From Geodermatophilus dictyosporus (lineage in GTDB: Bacteria > Actinomycetota > Actinomycetes > Mycobacteriales > Geodermatophilaceae), in contig NZ_FOWQ01000002.1 of NCBI RefSeq assembly GCF_900115505.1, forward strand, positions 1 to 64,000: a DNA stretch of 64,000 bases, in the 5' to 3' direction. Positions 1 through 11,791 of the stretch are shown here, piece after piece. The first letter of the stretch is position 1; every line of letters begins with the position of its first letter. The notes beneath the pieces were generated by a model that made no database searches, was not told where the DNA came from, and saw nothing but the letters and a program-made list of their open reading frames with translations. The position numbers were made by a program, and so were the translations under genes.

Positions 1-214
1 GGAAACCCTTTCCACCCACCACCATGCGGCAGCCGGTGAACATCCGGTATTAGCCCCAATTTCTTGGAGTTATCCCAGAGCCGGGGGCAGGTTGCCCACG
101 TGTTACTCACCCGTTCGCCACTCATCCCCCCGCAAGCAGGGTTCAGCGTTCGACTTGCATGTGTTAAGCACGCCGCCAGCGTTCGTCCTGAGCCAGGATC
201 AAACTCTCCGTAGA
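1..214 (-). rRNA. rrs: 16S ribosomal RNA, 5' end only (gene runs off the left edge)
   Basis: The reverse complement carries the universal 16S start, AGAGTTTGATCCTGGCTCAG, with its first A at 207, followed by the conserved GACGAACGCTGGCGGCGTGC and the V1/V2 region. Counting back from E. coli position 8 puts the mature 5' end near 214. The gene reads leftwards, so the rest of the rrn operon lies outside the window. The helix reading GGGATAACTCCAAGAAATTG resembles Geodermatophilaceae and related 16S sequences as I remember them. Open reading frames here are artefacts of rRNA. Confidence 0.97.
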
Positions 215-400
215 TGCTTGAACCAGGCGAAGAACCAAGACCTGACAGATCTCGATCAATCAACCAAAGGAACCCTCCACACCCCACAGGATGCGGACGG
301 GGTACTACTTGGCACTGACTTTCGGCACGCTGTTGAGTTCTCAAGGAGCGGACGCACACCAACTCGACCCTCTCGGGCTCTGTCGGAGGCGGCTTGTCCC
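215..400 (-). other. rrn leader with antitermination and processing signals
   Basis: This non-coding stretch lies between the candidate rrn promoter and 16S. On the minus strand it holds CTCCTTGAGAACTCAACAG (core at 325-345), the conserved block found in actinobacterial rrn leaders that includes the boxA-like antitermination signal. The rest is richer in A/T than its surroundings, as expected for the spacer that pairs with the 3' side of 16S during RNase III processing. No protein is encoded here. Confidence 0.8.
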
Positions 401-406
401 ACTCTA
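401..406 (-). promoter_or_regulatory. Candidate -10 element of the rrn promoter (TAGAGT)
   Basis: The minus strand reads TAGAGT, which fits the actinobacterial TAnnnT -10 rule. It would start transcription near 394, about 180 nt upstream of mature 16S and just before the boxA block. No good -35 hexamer is visible at 16-18 nt spacing, so this is a candidate only. Confidence 0.45.
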
Positions 407-481
407 CGCCGTCTCGCGGAGGTCTGCACCGCTGGGGTGCTCTCCGCGGGCCTCTCGGCCCCGTCCGGCGCGAAGAGAACA

Positions 482-507
482 GTACACGACCTCCGGGGGT
501 CGTGCAC
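482..507 (-). terminator. Hairpin terminator between dapB and the rrn operon
   Basis: A 10-bp stem (482-491 with 498-507, one G-U pair on the minus strand) encloses a 6-nt loop. It lies about 33 nt after the dapB stop. On the minus strand it is followed by TGTTCTCTTCG, a short U-containing tract. It would insulate the dapB operon from the rrn promoter downstream. Confidence 0.65.
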
Positions 508-539
508 GCGGGGTCTCCGTCACACCGCGGGCGTCCCCC

Positions 540-3198
<2,659 letters not shown>

Positions 3199-5449
3199 CG
3201 GCGGGAGCGCCGTCGCCGGCGGCCTCGGCGGCCACCGGGACGAGGCTGATCTTGCCGCGGGCGTCGATGTCGGTGATCTCGACCTGCAGCTTGTCGCCGA
3301 CGTTCACGACGTCCTCGACCTTGCCGATGCGCTTGCCGCCACCGAGCTTGCTGATGTGGACCAGGCCGTCCTTGCCCGGCAGCAGCGAGACGAAGGCGCC
3401 GAACGGCGTGGTCTTGACGACCGTGCCGAGGAAGCGCTCCCCGACCTTCGGCATCTGCGGGTTGGCGATGGCGTTGATCCGGTCCACCGCGGCCTGGGCC
3501 GAGGGACCGTCGGAGGCGCCGACGTAGATCGTGCCGTCGTCCTCGATGGTGATGTCGGCGCCGGTCTCGTCCTGGATCGAGTTGATCATCTGGCCCTTGG
3601 GGCCGATGACCGCGCCGATCTTGTCGACCGGGATGCGCACCGTGGTCACGCGCGGGGCGTACGGGCTCATCTCGTCCGGGGCGTCGATGGCCTCGTTCAT
3701 CACGTCGAGGATGTGCAGCCGGGCGGCGCGGGCCTGGGTCAGCGCCTGGGCGAGCACGTCGGACGGGATGCCGTCGAGCTTGGTGTCCAGCTGCAGCGCC
3801 GTGACGAAGTCCTTGGTGCCGGCGACCTTGAAGTCCATGTCACCGAAGGCGTCCTCGGCGCCGAGGATGTCGGTCAGCGCGATGTACTCCGTCTTGCCGT
3901 CGACCTCGTCGGACACCAGGCCCATCGCGATGCCGGCGACCGGGGCCTTGAGCGGCACACCGGCGTTGAGCAGCGCCAGGGTGGATGCGCACACCGAGCC
4001 CATCGACGTCGAGCCGTTGGAGCCCAGCGCCTCGGACACCTGCCGGATCGCGTAGGGGAACTCCTCGCGGTCGGGCAGCACCGGCAGCAGCGCCCGCTCG
4101 GCGAGCGCGCCGTGGCCGATCTCGCGTCGCTTGGGCGAGCCCACGCGACCGGTCTCGCCAGTGGAGTACGGCGGGAAGTTGTAGTTGTGCATGTAACGCT
4201 TGCGCGTCTCGGGCGACAGCGTGTCCAGCTGCTGCTCCATCCGCAGCATGTTCAGCGTGGTGATGCCCAGGATCTGGGTCTCGCCGCGCTCGAACAGCGC
4301 CGAGCCGTGCACCCGCGGGACGACCTCGACCTCGGCCGACAGCGGCCGGATGTCGGTGACGCCGCGGCCGTCGATGCGGACCTTGTCGCGCAGGATGCGC
4401 TGGCGCACGACCTTCTTGGTGACGGCGCGGAAGGCGGCCGACACCTCCTTCTCGCGGCCGGCGAACTGCTCGGCCAGCGAGGCGACGACCTCGTCCTTGA
4501 GCGCGTCGGTGGCGTCGTTGCGCTCCTGCTTGCCGGCGATCGACTGCGCCTGCGTCAGCCGCTCGAGGGCGGCGGACTCGACGGCGGCGTAGACGTCGTC
4601 CTGGTAGTCGAGGAAGCGCGGGAACTCCGCGACCGGCTTGGCGGCCTTCTCGGCCAGCGCCGACTGCGCCTCGCACAGCGCCCGGATGAAGGGCTTGGCG
4701 GCCTCGAGGCCCTGCGCCACGACCTCCTCGGTCGGGGCGGACGCGCCGCCGGCGACCAGCTGGATCGTCTTCTCGGTGGCCTCGGCCTCGACCATCATGA
4801 TGGCGACGTCGCCGTCGGGCAGCAGCCGGCCGGCGACGACCATGTCGAAGACGGCGTCCTCGAGCTCGGCGTGCGTCGGGAAGCCGACCCACTGGCCGTC
4901 GACCAGCGCCACGCGGGTGCCGCCGACCGGGCCGGAGAACGGCAGGCCCGACAGCTGCGTCGAGGCCGAGGCGCCGTTGATCGCCAGCACGTCGTAGAGG
5001 TGGTCGGGGTCGAGCGCCAGCACGGTGATGACGACCTGGACCTCGTTGCGCAGGCCCTTGGCGAAGGTCGGGCGCAGGGGGCGGTCGATGAGCCGGCAGG
5101 TGAGGATCGCGTCCTCGCTGGGGCGGCCCTCGCGGCGGAAGAACGAGCCGGGGATGCGCCCGGCGGCGTACATCCGCTCCTCGACGTCGACCGTCAGCGG
5201 GAAGAAGTCGAAGTGCTCCTTGGGCTGCCGGCCGGCCGTGGTGGCCGACAGCAGCATGGTGTCGCCCGTGGTGACGACGACCGAGCCGGCGGCCTGCTTG
5301 GCCAGCCGCCCGGTCTCGAAGGTGATGCTGCGGCTGCCGCGGCTGCCGTTGTCGATGACCGCGGTGGCGGTGGTGACGCCGTCCTCGGGGTCGTACTCGG
5401 CAGCCACGCCGTTGGTGGCCTGGCTGCCCTGGGTGGTGGGTGCGGACAC

Positions 5450-5659
5450 GTCGTCCTCTTCCTGCGTCGCATGCGGCGACGTCCTCTTCGTGGCGTCCTG
5501 CGCCGGACTGCTGCCGGGTGACCGGTCTTCGATCGAAGCCCACGGGGTCGGTTCCCTCCGTCGCGGAGGGGCACACCCGGGGGCCACCACCGAGGACCGA
5601 CCAGCGTCGGGGCGCGCGGCGGGGCGCCGGGGCTCGCAGGGCGGGTGCCCCACGAGAGA
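5450..5659 (-). other. rpsO-pnp intergenic leader
   Basis: About 210 nt between the rpsO terminator and the pnp start. No gene is recognised. It holds a direct repeat of a GTCCTCTT-type element (5451-5458 and again near 5481-5488) around a small palindrome (CGTCGCATGCGGCG). In other bacteria the pnp leader is the site of PNPase autoregulation. Whether that holds here cannot be judged from the sequence. Confidence 0.35.
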
Positions 5660-5686
5660 GGGGACCGTCCCGGCGGGACGGCCCCC
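5660..5686 (-). terminator. rpsO downstream hairpin
   Basis: A 12-bp stem (5660-5671 with 5675-5686, one G-U pair on the minus strand) with a 3-nt loop, 7 nt after the rpsO stop. It is very stable and has no U tract, typical of high-GC actinobacteria. It may act as a partial terminator before pnp. Confidence 0.7.
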
Positions 5687-5693
5687 TCCGGGG

Positions 5694-5963
5694 TCAGCGG
5701 CGCAGACCGAGCCGCTCGATGAGCGAGCGGTAGCGGCTGATGTCGGTCTTGGCCAGGTAGTTCAGCAGCCGGCGACGGCGGCCGACCAGGAGCAGCAGGC
5801 CCCGGCGGCTGTGGTGGTCGTGCTTGTGCTGCTTGAGGTGCTCGGTCAGGTCGCTGATCCGGCGGGTGAGCATCGCGACCTGGACCTCGGGCGAGCCCGT
5901 GTCCCGCTCGACGGTCGCGTAGTCGGTCATGATCTGCTGCTTCGTCGCGCTGTCGAGCGCCAT
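5694..5963 (-). CDS. rpsO: 30S ribosomal protein S15
   Basis: 89 aa, the exact size expected for S15, which binds the central domain of 16S rRNA early in 30S assembly. The family pattern is clear ([14 protein letters not shown], then the [18 protein letters not shown] core that contacts rRNA). The ATG at 5961-5963 is preceded by AGGAGG. It sits between ribF and pnp as in many actinobacteria. A candidate promoter and a hairpin at the predicted transcript 5' end lie upstream (6030-6059). Confidence 0.97.
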   Translation of the reverse strand: MALDSATKQQIMTDYATVERDTGSPEVQVAMLTRRISDLTEHLKQHKHDHHSRRGLLLLVGRRRRLLNYLAKTDISRYRSLIERLGLRR

Positions 5964-6029
5964 GGACGGGCCTCCTGGCCAGGTCTCGTGTGGCCCCCGG
6001 TCTGACTCACGGGGGCAGGTGACACACAT

Positions 6030-6059
6030 CGCCGCGCACACGCGGCGTCCAGCAGACTA
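6030..6059 (-). promoter_or_regulatory. Candidate rpsO -10 element followed by a 5' hairpin
   Basis: Minus-strand TAGTCT (6054-6059) fits the TAnnnT -10 rule. The predicted start is near 6047, exactly where a perfect 7-bp hairpin begins (6030-6036 with 6041-6047, 4-nt loop). The -35 region is not recognisable. This would give rpsO an approximately 85-nt leader with a structured 5' end. Confidence 0.4.
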
Positions 6060-6090
6060 CCAGCGCGGCGGTGGCCGCCCGCCGCGGTGA

Positions 6091-7059
6091 TCACCCGGCG
6101 GGGGGTGACCCCAGCACCGCGCGGGTGCGCGCGACGTCGTCGGCCATCGTGGCGACCAGCTCGTCGACCCCCGCGAAGGAGGTCATCGGCCGCAGCCGCT
6201 CGACGAACTCGACGCCGACGTGCTCGCCGTAGAGGTCGCCGGAGAAGTCGAGGACGTACGCCTCGACGGTGCGCCGGGTCCCCTGGAACGTGGGGTTGGT
6301 GCCCACCGAGATCGCGGCCGGGCGGCTGTCGCCGGTGCGGCCGGAGGTGTCCTGGACGACCAGGGACCCCGCGTACACGCCGTCGGCGGGGATGGCGGTC
6401 CAGGGCGGGCTCTCCACGTTCGCCGTCGGGTAGCCCAGCTCGCGGCCGCGCCGTTCACCGCGGACGACGACGCCGTCGACCCGGTGCGGCCGGCCCAGCG
6501 CGCGGGCCGCGCTGTGCATGTCGCCCGCGGCGACGCAGGCGCGGATGTAGGTCGAGGAGATGGTCACCTCGCCGTCGGCCGAGGCGTCCCCGGCGAGGGG
6601 CACGCCCTCCACCGCGAAGCCGAACCGGCGGCCCTCCTGGGTCAGCGTCGCGACGCTGCCGGCCGCGCGGTGCCCGTAGGTGAAGTTCTGCCCGACGACG
6701 ACGGCGGCCGCGTGCAGGTTCTCCACCAGCACCTCGTGGGTGAACTCCTCGGGCGTCCACCGGCTGAACTCCTGGGTGAACGGCAGGACGCACATCGCGT
6801 CGACGCCGAGGGCGGCGACCAGCTCGGCCTTGCGGTCGAGCGAGGTGAGGATCGCCGGGTGCGTGCCGGGGCGGACCACCTCGGTGGGGTGCGGGTCGAA
6901 GGTGACCAGCACGCAGGGCCGGCCCAGCGCGCGGGCGCGGGCCACCGCGGTGCCGATGAGCTCCTGGTGGCCGCGGTGGACGCCGTCGTACATGCCGATG
7001 GTCACCACCGTGCGGCCCAGGTCGCCGGGGGTGGCCGGCAACCCCCGCCAGCGGCGCAC
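6091..7059 (-). CDS. ribF: Bifunctional riboflavin kinase / FAD synthetase
   Basis: 322-aa cytosolic enzyme making FMN and then FAD. The N-terminal FAD synthetase (nucleotidyltransferase) domain shows GMYDGVHRGH at about 21-30 and ISSTYIR near 170. The C-terminal riboflavin kinase domain has GRELGYPTANV near 210 with the PTAN motif that binds substrate and metal. GTG start at 7057-7059, 19 nt after the ilvE stop; no strong ribosome site is seen. RibF usually follows truB directly in actinobacteria, but here three other genes separate them. No FMN riboswitch-like structure is apparent upstream. Confidence 0.95.
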   Translation of the reverse strand: MRRWRGLPATPGDLGRTVVTIGMYDGVHRGHQELIGTAVARARALGRPCVLVTFDPHPTEVVRPGTHPAILTSLDRKAELVAALGVDAMCVLPFTQEFSRWTPEEFTHEVLVENLHAAAVVVGQNFTYGHRAAGSVATLTQEGRRFGFAVEGVPLAGDASADGEVTISSTYIRACVAAGDMHSAARALGRPHRVDGVVVRGERRGRELGYPTANVESPPWTAIPADGVYAGSLVVQDTSGRTGDSRPAAISVGTNPTFQGTRRTVEAYVLDFSGDLYGEHVGVEFVERLRPMTSFAGVDELVATMADDVARTRAVLGSPPAG

Positions 7060-7078
7060 GTCGTCAGGACCGGGTTGC

Positions 7079-8218
7079 TCAGGCGACCCGGTGCAGCCAG
7101 CCGTGGGTGTCGGGCACCCGGCCGTGCTGGATGTCGAGCAGGTGCTCGCGCAGCCCCATCGTGACCGGTCCGGGCTCGCCGTCGCCCACGGTGAAGTCGC
7201 CGGTGCGGGCCTTGACCTCCCCGACCGGGGTGATCACGGCGGCGGTGCCGCAGGCGAAGGTCTCGGTGACCGTGCCGTCGGCGACCCCCGAGCGCCACTC
7301 GTCGACGCTGAACCGGCGCTCGGTGACCCGCAAGCCGCGCTCGCGGGCGACGGCGATCAGCGAGTCGCGGGTGATGCCGGGCAGCAGCGTGCCGGTGAGC
7401 TCGGGGGTGACGAGCTCGGCGCCGTCGCCGGTGCCGAGGACGAAGAACAGGTTCATCCCGCCCATCTCCTCGACGTAGCGCTTCTCCACCGCGTCGAGCC
7501 AGACCACCTGGTCGCAGCCGGCCTCGATGGCCTGCTCCTGCGCCAGCAGGCTGGCGGCGTAGTTGCCGGCGCACTTGACGTCGCCGGTGCCGCCGGGCGC
7601 GGCCCGGATGTAGTCCTCGGAGAGGTACACCGACACCGGGTGGACCCCGCGCGGGAAGTAGGCGCCCGCCGGGCTGGCGATGACGAGGAAGAGGTACTCG
7701 TGGGCCGGCCGCACGCCGAGGAAGGGCTCGGTGGCCAGCTGGTAGGGCCGCAGGTACAGCGTCTGGTCCGGTCCGGTGGGCACCCAGTCGCGGTCGGCGT
7801 CGACGAGCGCGTCGACGGCGGCGATGAACGCATCCTCGGGCACCGGCGGCATCGCCAGCCGGCGGGCACCGCGGGCGAAGCGGGCGGCGTTGGCCTCGGG
7901 GCGGAAGGTGGCCACGCTGCCGTCGGGCTGGGCGTAGGCCTTGAGCCCCTCGAAGATCGACTGCGCGTAGTGCAGCGCCGCGGTGGCCGGGTCGACCTGC
8001 AGCGGCGCGTAGGCGGTCAGCCGGGCGTCGTGCCAGCCGCGGCCCGCGGTCCAGCGGGCCACGAACATCGAGTCGGTGAAGTGCCGGCCGAAGCCGGGGT
8101 CGGCCAGCACCGCCTCGCGCTCGGCGGCCGGGCGGCGGGACACGTCCTCCACGGTCACCGGCACGCCCTCGGTGAAGACCCGGGACGAGGTGCGGCTGTC
8201 GGCGAGCGTGTCGGTCAT
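7079..8218 (-). CDS. ilvE: Branched-chain amino acid aminotransferase
   Basis: 379-aa class IV PLP-dependent aminotransferase that interconverts branched-chain amino acids and their 2-oxo acids. The Schiff-base lysine is K215 in GDVKCAGNYAAS, and EEMGGMNLFF and the Gly-Thr-Ala phosphate-binding loop (FACGTAAV) follow. Its length fits the longer (about 360-380 aa) BCAT type. The ATG at 8216-8218 with GGGAG upstream was chosen over an upstream in-frame start lacking conservation. It lies in the small island between truB and ribF, downstream of the MhuD-like gene on the same strand. Confidence 0.95.
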   Translation of the reverse strand: MTDTLADSRTSSRVFTEGVPVTVEDVSRRPAAEREAVLADPGFGRHFTDSMFVARWTAGRGWHDARLTAYAPLQVDPATAALHYAQSIFEGLKAYAQPDGSVATFRPEANAARFARGARRLAMPPVPEDAFIAAVDALVDADRDWVPTGPDQTLYLRPYQLATEPFLGVRPAHEYLFLVIASPAGAYFPRGVHPVSVYLSEDYIRAAPGGTGDVKCAGNYAASLLAQEQAIEAGCDQVVWLDAVEKRYVEEMGGMNLFFVLGTGDGAELVTPELTGTLLPGITRDSLIAVARERGLRVTERRFSVDEWRSGVADGTVTETFACGTAAVITPVGEVKARTGDFTVGDGEPGPVTMGLREHLLDIQHGRVPDTHGWLHRVA

Positions 8219-8333
8219 GTCTCCCACCTGGGCGAGCTCGGGGCGGGACCGGCGGACGACCGGCCCGCCGCTCACAGTAGCGCCGGGCCCGTCGGCGGCC
8301 GGGAGCCGACCACCGCCGCCTCCCCCGGGCAGG

Positions 8334-8657
8334 TCAGGGCCGGTCGGGCGCGGAGCTCTCGATGACCTCGTAGGACCACAGGTGGTGCGAGTCGCTGGCC
8401 GCGGGGGCCAGCTCGTCGCCGCCGCCCTCGTGCGCCCGGGCGAAGTCCTGGCCGTCCTCCCAGGCCCGGTAGGCCTCCTCGCTCGACCACCGCGTGTAGA
8501 CCAGGTACTGGTCGGTGCCCTCCAGCGGGCGCAGCAGCTCGAACCACTCGAAGCCGGCGGTCTTCTCCACGGCGCCGGCCCGGCCGCGGAAGCGCTCCTC
8601 GAAGCGCTCGTGCATGTGGGGCGGCACGCTGATCGCGTTGATCTTCACGACGCTCAT
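8334..8657 (-). CDS. MhuD-like haem-degrading monooxygenase (antibiotic biosynthesis monooxygenase fold)
   Basis: 107-aa ABM-fold protein closely resembling M. tuberculosis MhuD (Rv3592), which degrades haem to mycobilin and releases iron. The start VVKINAI places Asn at residue 7, Trp falls at 66 (AYRAWEDG), and a His at 76 matches the haem-ligating His75 of MhuD after a one-residue insertion. The motif GFEWFELLRP matches the family core. The ATG at 8655-8657 has GGGGAG upstream. The MhuD residues are recalled from the literature, not aligned here. Other ABM proteins (quinone-forming monooxygenases) are the alternative, but the Asn/Trp/His triad favours haem. Confidence 0.8.
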   Translation of the reverse strand: MSVVKINAISVPPHMHERFEERFRGRAGAVEKTAGFEWFELLRPLEGTDQYLVYTRWSSEEAYRAWEDGQDFARAHEGGGDELAPAASDSHHLWSYEVIESSAPDRP

Positions 8658-8729
8658 GCGCTCCCCTTGCCCCGGCGTGCGCCCGGGCTAACCGGAGCGG
8701 GAGTCCGGCGCCCGGGTGAGGATGGCCCG

Positions 8730-9410
8730 GTGACCCCGGAGAAGCGGCCCGGCGTGCTCCTCGACGTCGACGGCACCCTGCTCGACACCAACTACCTGCA
8801 GGTCCTCGCCTGGTGGCAGGCCTTCCGCGACACCGGGCACGACGACGTGTCGATGGCCGAGTGCCACCGGTCGATCGGCATCGGCAGCGCCGAGCTCGTC
8901 ACCCACCTGCTGGGGGACGACGCGGGTGACGTCGACGAGGTGATGAAGGCCAAGAGCCGCCGCTACGAGCCGCTGCGCGAGCAGGTGGTGGCCTTCCCCC
9001 GGGTGGACGAGCTGCTCGCCGCGTGCCGGGAGCGGGAGCTGGCCGTGGTGCTGGCGACCAGCGGTGAGGAGTCGGACCTGGAGTGGATGGTGCCGGCGAT
9101 CGGCGGCGAGGACGTCGTCGACGGGTCGACGACGTCGGGCGACGTGGAGTCGGCGAAGCCGGCGCCGGACCTGCTGCGCACCGCCGCCGAGGCCCACGGT
9201 CTGGACCCCGACCGGACCGTCGCGGTGGGCGACACGATCTGGGACGTGCGGGCGGCGAGGGGCGCCGGCTTCCCCGTCATCGCGCTGACCTGCGGGGGCA
9301 TCTCGCGCGCCGAGCTGCTCGAGGAGGGGGCCGACGAGGTCTACGACGACCCGGCCGACCTGCTGGCCCACCTCGACGACTCGCTGGTCGGCACGGTGGC
9401 CCGGGGCTAG
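8730..9410 (+). CDS. HAD-superfamily hydrolase (beta-phosphoglucomutase-like)
   Basis: 226-aa haloacid dehalogenase-type phosphatase. Motif I is LDVDGTLLDT (nucleophile Asp12, acid/base Asp14), motif II is LATSGEES, motif III is the Lys in ESAKPAPD, and motif IV is VGDTIWDVRAA. A helical cap (about residues 20-85) makes it subclass I. The substrate is unknown. The GTG at 8730-8732 was chosen for its GAGGA site; the open frame upstream is antisense to ilvE. It is divergent from the MhuD-like gene and convergent with truB, the two stop codons lying in one inverted repeat. Confidence 0.88.
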   Translation: MTPEKRPGVLLDVDGTLLDTNYLQVLAWWQAFRDTGHDDVSMAECHRSIGIGSAELVTHLLGDDAGDVDEVMKAKSRRYEPLREQVVAFPRVDELLAACRERELAVVLATSGEESDLEWMVPAIGGEDVVDGSTTSGDVESAKPAPDLLRTAAEAHGLDPDRTVAVGDTIWDVRAARGAGFPVIALTCGGISRAELLEEGADEVYDDPADLLAHLDDSLVGTVARG

Positions 9411-9427
9411 CCGGGCGGACCGGCTAG
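9407..9427. terminator. Inverted repeat containing the stop codons of two convergent genes
   Basis: CTAGCCG (9407-9413) and CGGCTAG (9421-9427) form a perfect 7-bp stem with a 7-nt loop. The left arm contains the TAG stop of the HAD gene (9408-9410), and the right arm contains the TAG stop of truB on the other strand (9424-9426). It is symmetrical and could stop transcription from both sides. Confidence 0.45.
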
Positions 9428-10344
9428 GCGGAGGGGAAGCCGACGGCGACGCGGGCGGTCGACCCGGCGTCCTCGACGAGGGCCACCAACCGGCCGGCGG
9501 GGTCGACGGCGGCCGACAGCCCCGGCCGGCCCGTGGCGGGCACCCGCTGGCCATACCCGAGCGCGCGGGCCTCGTCGTCGGTGAGCCGCCGCTCGGGGAA
9601 GACCGCCGTCGCGGCCTCCGGGAGGGTCAGCACGCCGGGACCGCCGCCCGCGGCGAGCGCGGCAGCGGCGTCCTCGACCGGTGCGGCCTGCGCGGTGGTG
9701 AACGGGCCCGAGGCGGTGCGGCGCAGCGCGGTCAGGTGGCCGCCGACGCCGAGCGCGGCGCCGGCGTCGCGGGCGATGGCGCGCACGTAGGTACCGGCGG
9801 TGCAGGCCACCGTGACCTCGACGTCGACCAGGTCGGGGGTCGGCCGGGTGACCGCGTGCACGTCGACGCGGTGCACGGTGACCGACCGGGGCTCGAGCAC
9901 GACCTCCTCGCCGGCCCGGACGCGGTCGTAGCTGCGGCGGCCGCCGACCTTGACCGCGCTCACCGACGAGGGCACCTGCTGCAGCGGCCCGGTCTGGCCG
10001 GCCAGCGCCGCGCGGACGGCGTCGTCGTCGAGGTGCGCGGCGGACGTGGTCGTCAGCACCTCCCCCTCGCGGTCGTCGGTGACCGTCGTCTGCCCGAGCC
10101 TGATGGTGGCCTCGTAGACCTTGTCCGAGCCGCCGAGGTGGCCCAGCAGCCGGGTCGCCGCACCGACGCCGAGCACCAGCAGGCCGGTCGCCATCGGGTC
10201 GAGGGTGCCGGCGTGCCCGACCCGCCGCACCGACAGCACCCGCCGGGCCCGGGCGACGACGTCGTGCGAGGTCATCCCGCCGGGCTTGTCGACCAGCAGG
10301 ACCCCCGGGGTCACGTCGGCGTCGGCGGCGCGTCGGCGGCTCAT
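9424..10344 (-). CDS. truB: tRNA pseudouridine(55) synthase
   Basis: 306-aa enzyme that makes pseudouridine 55 in the T-loop of tRNAs. The catalytic Asp is D49 in VGHAGTLDPMATG, followed by YEATIRLG and the CTAGTYVRAIARD motif of the TruB family, with a C-terminal TruB-specific region. ATG at 10342-10344; the ribosome site is weak. It is the last gene of the nusA-infB-rbfA block, 55 nt after the MATE gene. Confidence 0.96.
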   Translation of the reverse strand: MSRRRAADADVTPGVLLVDKPGGMTSHDVVARARRVLSVRRVGHAGTLDPMATGLLVLGVGAATRLLGHLGGSDKVYEATIRLGQTTVTDDREGEVLTTTSAAHLDDDAVRAALAGQTGPLQQVPSSVSAVKVGGRRSYDRVRAGEEVVLEPRSVTVHRVDVHAVTRPTPDLVDVEVTVACTAGTYVRAIARDAGAALGVGGHLTALRRTASGPFTTAQAAPVEDAAAALAAGGGPGVLTLPEAATAVFPERRLTDDEARALGYGQRVPATGRPGLSAAVDPAGRLVALVEDAGSTARVAVGFPSA

Positions 10345-10399
10345 GCCGGGGTCCCCGCGGAGACGTGGAGCGCCAGCGGAGGGTCCTCGTGGGGTGGGC

Positions 10400-11791
10400 T
10401 CACGCGCCCACCGTGGCAGGTGCGGTCAGCCACCGGTCCCCCGCCACCCGGGCCAGGACGGCGACCAGCCGCAGCGCGATGAACGCCGTCAGCCCGGTCC
10501 ACACCCCGGCCAGGCCCCAGTCCAGCGGCCCGGACAGCAGCGACAGCGGCAGGAACCCGACCAGGGCCGCGCCCACGGTCACCGTGCGCAGGTAGCCGAC
10601 GTCGCCGGCGCCCATGAGCACGCCGTCGAGGGCGAACACCACCCCGGCCAGCGGCTGGAAGCCGGCGAGGAACCACCACACCAGCCCGGCCTGCGCGCGG
10701 ACGGCGGGGTCGCCGGTGAACAGCGGGACGACGAGGTCGCGGCCGGCCAGCAGCACCACGGCGACCAGCACGCCGGTGCCCAGGCCCCACAGGGTCACCC
10801 GCCGGGCGGTGGCCCGGGCCTCGGCGGGGCGCCCGGCGCCGAGCGCGTGGCCGACCAGCGTCTGGGCGGCGATGGCGTAGGCGTCGAGGACCAGCGCGAG
10901 GAAGAGGAACAGCTGCAGGGCGATCTGGTGGGCGCCGAGAGCCGCCTGCCCGGTCCGCGCGGCGACCCCGGCCGCGACGAGGAAGGCCAGCTGCAGCACG
11001 GTGGCGCGCAGCAGCAGGTCACGGCCCAACACGAGCTGCGCGCGGACGGCGGCCGGGCGGAACCGCCAGTCGGCGCCCTCCCGCAGCAGCGCGCGCACGA
11101 ACAGCGCCGCCGTCAGCGACTGGCCGACGAGGTTGGCGACCGCGGACCCGGGCAGCCCGAGGCCGGCCGGGTGCACGAGCAGCGGGCAGAGGACCAGGCT
11201 CAGCAGGCTACCGGCGAGGACGAAGCGCACCGGGCGGCGCAGGTCCTGTACGCCGCGCAGCCAGCCGTTGCCGGCCAGGGAGACCAGCAGCAGCGGGGCG
11301 CCGCAGCCGGCCACCCGCAGCCACTGCTCCCCCGCCTCGGCCACCTCGCCGGGGCCGCCGGCCAGCGTCTGCGTCAGCGGGCCGGCCAGCACCTGGAACA
11401 GCAGCACGACGGCGGCGCCGAGCAGCACCGCCAGCCAGGTGGCCTGCACCCCCTCGGCGACGGCGCCCGCGCGGTCGCCGGCCCCCGCCCGCCGGGCGGC
11501 GCGGGCGGTGGTGCCGTAGGCGAGGAAGTTCAGCAGCGCCGCGGCCCAGGCGAGCAGGCCGCCCCCGACGGCGAGCCCGCCGAGGGGGACGGTGCCGAGG
11601 TTGCCCACCACGGCGGTGTCGACGAGCAGGTACAGCGGTTCGGCGGCCAGCACCACCAGCGCCGGGAGGGCCAGCGCGAGGACGCCGGGTGCCCGCCGCC
11701 CGGCCGCGGCGGGATCGGCGGTCCCGTGCGGTTCCGGGGCCGGATCCGGGCGAGGTCGGCGATCCCGCCGGAAGGGGGACGACCGGGTCAT
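10400..11791 (-). CDS. MATE family efflux transporter
   Basis: 463-aa membrane protein with about 12 hydrophobic segments in two similar halves, as in NorM/DinF multidrug and toxic compound extrusion antiporters. Typical motifs include an N-terminal half starting at PALVVLAAEPLYLLVDTAVVG and the later GAHQIALQ region. The substrate is unknown. The ATG at 11789-11791 overlaps the DHH gene stop by 4 nt (ATGA), indicating coupling. A DinF-like transporter between the DHH phosphoesterase and truB is common in actinobacteria. Confidence 0.9.
   Translation of the reverse strand: MTRSSPFRRDRRPRPDPAPEPHGTADPAAAGRRAPGVLALALPALVVLAAEPLYLLVDTAVVGNLGTVPLGGLAVGGGLLAWAAALLNFLAYGTTARAARRAGAGDRAGAVAEGVQATWLAVLLGAAVVLLFQVLAGPLTQTLAGGPGEVAEAGEQWLRVAGCGAPLLLVSLAGNGWLRGVQDLRRPVRFVLAGSLLSLVLCPLLVHPAGLGLPGSAVANLVGQSLTAALFVRALLREGADWRFRPAAVRAQLVLGRDLLLRATVLQLAFLVAAGVAARTGQAALGAHQIALQLFLFLALVLDAYAIAAQTLVGHALGAGRPAEARATARRVTLWGLGTGVLVAVVLLAGRDLVVPLFTGDPAVRAQAGLVWWFLAGFQPLAGVVFALDGVLMGAGDVGYLRTVTVGAALVGFLPLSLLSGPLDWGLAGVWTGLTAFIALRLVAVLARVAGDRWLTAPATVGA

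Noticed and set aside
6060-7078. FMN riboswitch near ribF
   Set aside because: There are only 19 nt between ilvE and ribF, and no conserved RFN-type elements are seen.
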